Translations under genes and position numbers: made by a program
The notes under the pieces: generated by a model
What the model was told of the DNA's origin: nothing
The model's database searches: none
The model's input: only the letters and a program-made list of their open reading frames with translations
Part shown: piece after piece, positions 63,300-64,000 of the stretch
How the letters are laid out: each line of letters opens with the position of its first letter
Position numbering within the stretch: position 1 is the stretch's first letter
Assembly: GCA_963793025.1 (NCBI GenBank)
Contig: CAWBYL010000006.1
Coordinates: forward strand, 992,001 to 1,056,000
Source: CAWBYL01 sp963793025
Lineage (GTDB): Bacteria > Actinomycetota > Acidimicrobiia > Acidimicrobiales > Acidimicrobilacustridaceae
DNA length: 64,000 bases
Direction: 5' to 3'

Positions 63300-64000
63300 A
63301 TGCAGTTCCGCTTCGACGAGGACCAGGTGGCGATGCGCGACGCCGTGCGGGCGTTGTGCGCTGACCACTTCGCCCTCGACGCGGCGGCCAGCCGGGAGGG
63401 CCAGGCCGCAGCCGACCGCGCCTGGGCCGGGCTGGCGGGGCTCGGCGTGCTCGACCTGTTGGGCGACGACGACTCGGGCTTCGGTCTGGTCGAGGCGTCC
63501 CTGGTCTTCGAGGAGCTGGGCGCCCACCTGGTCGGCGGGCCCGTCCTGTGGACCACCATCGCCTCCCGATGGGCTCCGGGGGCGGCCGACGGAACGGTGC
63601 GGATCACCGGCGTGGAGGCCACCGGCTCCGCCGCCGGACCGTTCGTGGTCGACCACGGCGACGAGTCCGACGTGCTGGTCGTCGTCCGCCCCGACCGGGC
63701 CGAGCTCGTCCGGTGGGCCGACGTCGGCGGAGGCGAGGCCGGCCACCCGATGGACCCGCTCACGCCGGTGACGATCCTCGCGTCGCTCCCCGACGGTGAG
63801 GTCGTGGCCGAGGGGAGCGCGGTCGACGACCTTCGCCGCTCCGGGGAGATCCTGAGCGCCGCACTGCTCGTGGGCGGCGCCCAGGGCGCCCTCGACGTGG
63901 CCCGTGACTACGCCCTCGAGCGCGAGCAGTTCGGCGTGCCCATCGGCTCCTTCCAGGCCGTCAAGCACCTCCTGGCCGACATGTACGTGCGGGTCGAGAT
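63300..64000 (+). CDS. Acyl-CoA dehydrogenase (partial, runs off the window)
   Basis: The first 233 residues of an acyl-CoA dehydrogenase: MQFRFDEDQVAMRDAVRALC, a divergent middle, and LEREQFGVPIGSFQAVKHLLADM at the window end, the same helix motif as in the 22097 protein. The central FAD-contact domain is weakly conserved, as in the beta-type partner of heteromeric FadE pairs, so a second acyl-CoA dehydrogenase may follow beyond the window. ATG 63300 after AGGGGG. Confidence 0.85.
   Translation, partial: MQFRFDEDQVAMRDAVRALCADHFALDAAASREGQAAADRAWAGLAGLGVLDLLGDDDSGFGLVEASLVFEELGAHLVGGPVLWTTIASRWAPGAADGTVRITGVEATGSAAGPFVVDHGDESDVLVVVRPDRAELVRWADVGGGEAGHPMDPLTPVTILASLPDGEVVAEGSAVDDLRRSGEILSAALLVGGAQGALDVARDYALEREQFGVPIGSFQAVKHLLADMYVRVE

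Overview
The window is about 70 percent GC with tightly packed genes, ATGA/GTGA start-stop overlaps and GTG starts. The gene content is dominated by CoA-thioester catabolism, Amidohydrolase_2 proteins, P450s, SDRs and dihydrodipicolinate-reductase-like proteins. This points to a high-GC actinobacterium; an Acidimicrobiia-type (Ilumatobacter-like) lineage is my best inference, not a proof. I found no tRNA, rRNA, CRISPR array or transposase. No gene-free stretch exceeds about 280 bases; that one is the divergent gap 3261-3540, where I see no clear element.

Layout. (A) 38-3260: SWIM/SNF2 helicase, frameshifted. (B) 3541-12343, + strand: SDR, P450, TIM-barrel epimerase-like protein, hydantoinase/oxoprolinase B and A subunits, and a Tat-exported berberine-bridge-type oxidase. 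A cation/proton antiporter converges on it (12333-14084). (C) 14312-18413, + strand: tandem-domain CoA-transferase, then a compact operon of a CGSC-motif redox protein (Cys form of the UGSC selenoprotein family), a conserved 329-residue partner and a small CxxC protein. A strong hairpin closes it. An Rpf-like lipoprotein (frameshifted) follows on the other strand. (D) 19316 to the window end: a large catabolic island.

The island holds an eight-gene operon (SDR, reductase-like, SDR, two acyl-CoA dehydrogenases, Dabb protein, amidohydrolase, Baeyer-Villiger monooxygenase). It also holds a KshA-like Rieske oxygenase, two P450s, two kinase-like phosphotransferases, an alcohol dehydrogenase, several SDRs, two acyl-CoA ligases, a molybdopterin oxidoreductase, a second tandem CoA-transferase, a thiolase with its DUF35 partner, three further amidohydrolases, a fused Liv-type ABC importer, a VOC protein, two more reductase-like proteins, two crotonases and a third acyl-CoA dehydrogenase. 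This toolkit fits uptake of a hydrophobic cyclic (steroid- or terpenoid-like) compound, oxygenation, CoA activation and beta-oxidation. The exact substrate is not deducible from sequence.

The most interesting signal is not a gene. A palindrome close to AAACATCTAGATGTTT recurs at 12 intergenic positions from 19265 to 63266, close to the start codons of nearly every transcription unit in the island, and I did not see it left of 19 kb. It reads as the operator of one dedicated regulon. A different GTAC-type dyad sits in front of the cupin/amidohydrolase pair and in front of the TetR gene at 62395, suggesting a second, local circuit.

Seven to eight single-base frame breaks (SNF2, Rpf-like, phosphotransferase, alcohol dehydrogenase, SDR, thiolase) mostly correspond to one extra base each. 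This looks more like systematic consensus error than real decay, except one SDR that also lacks its central third.
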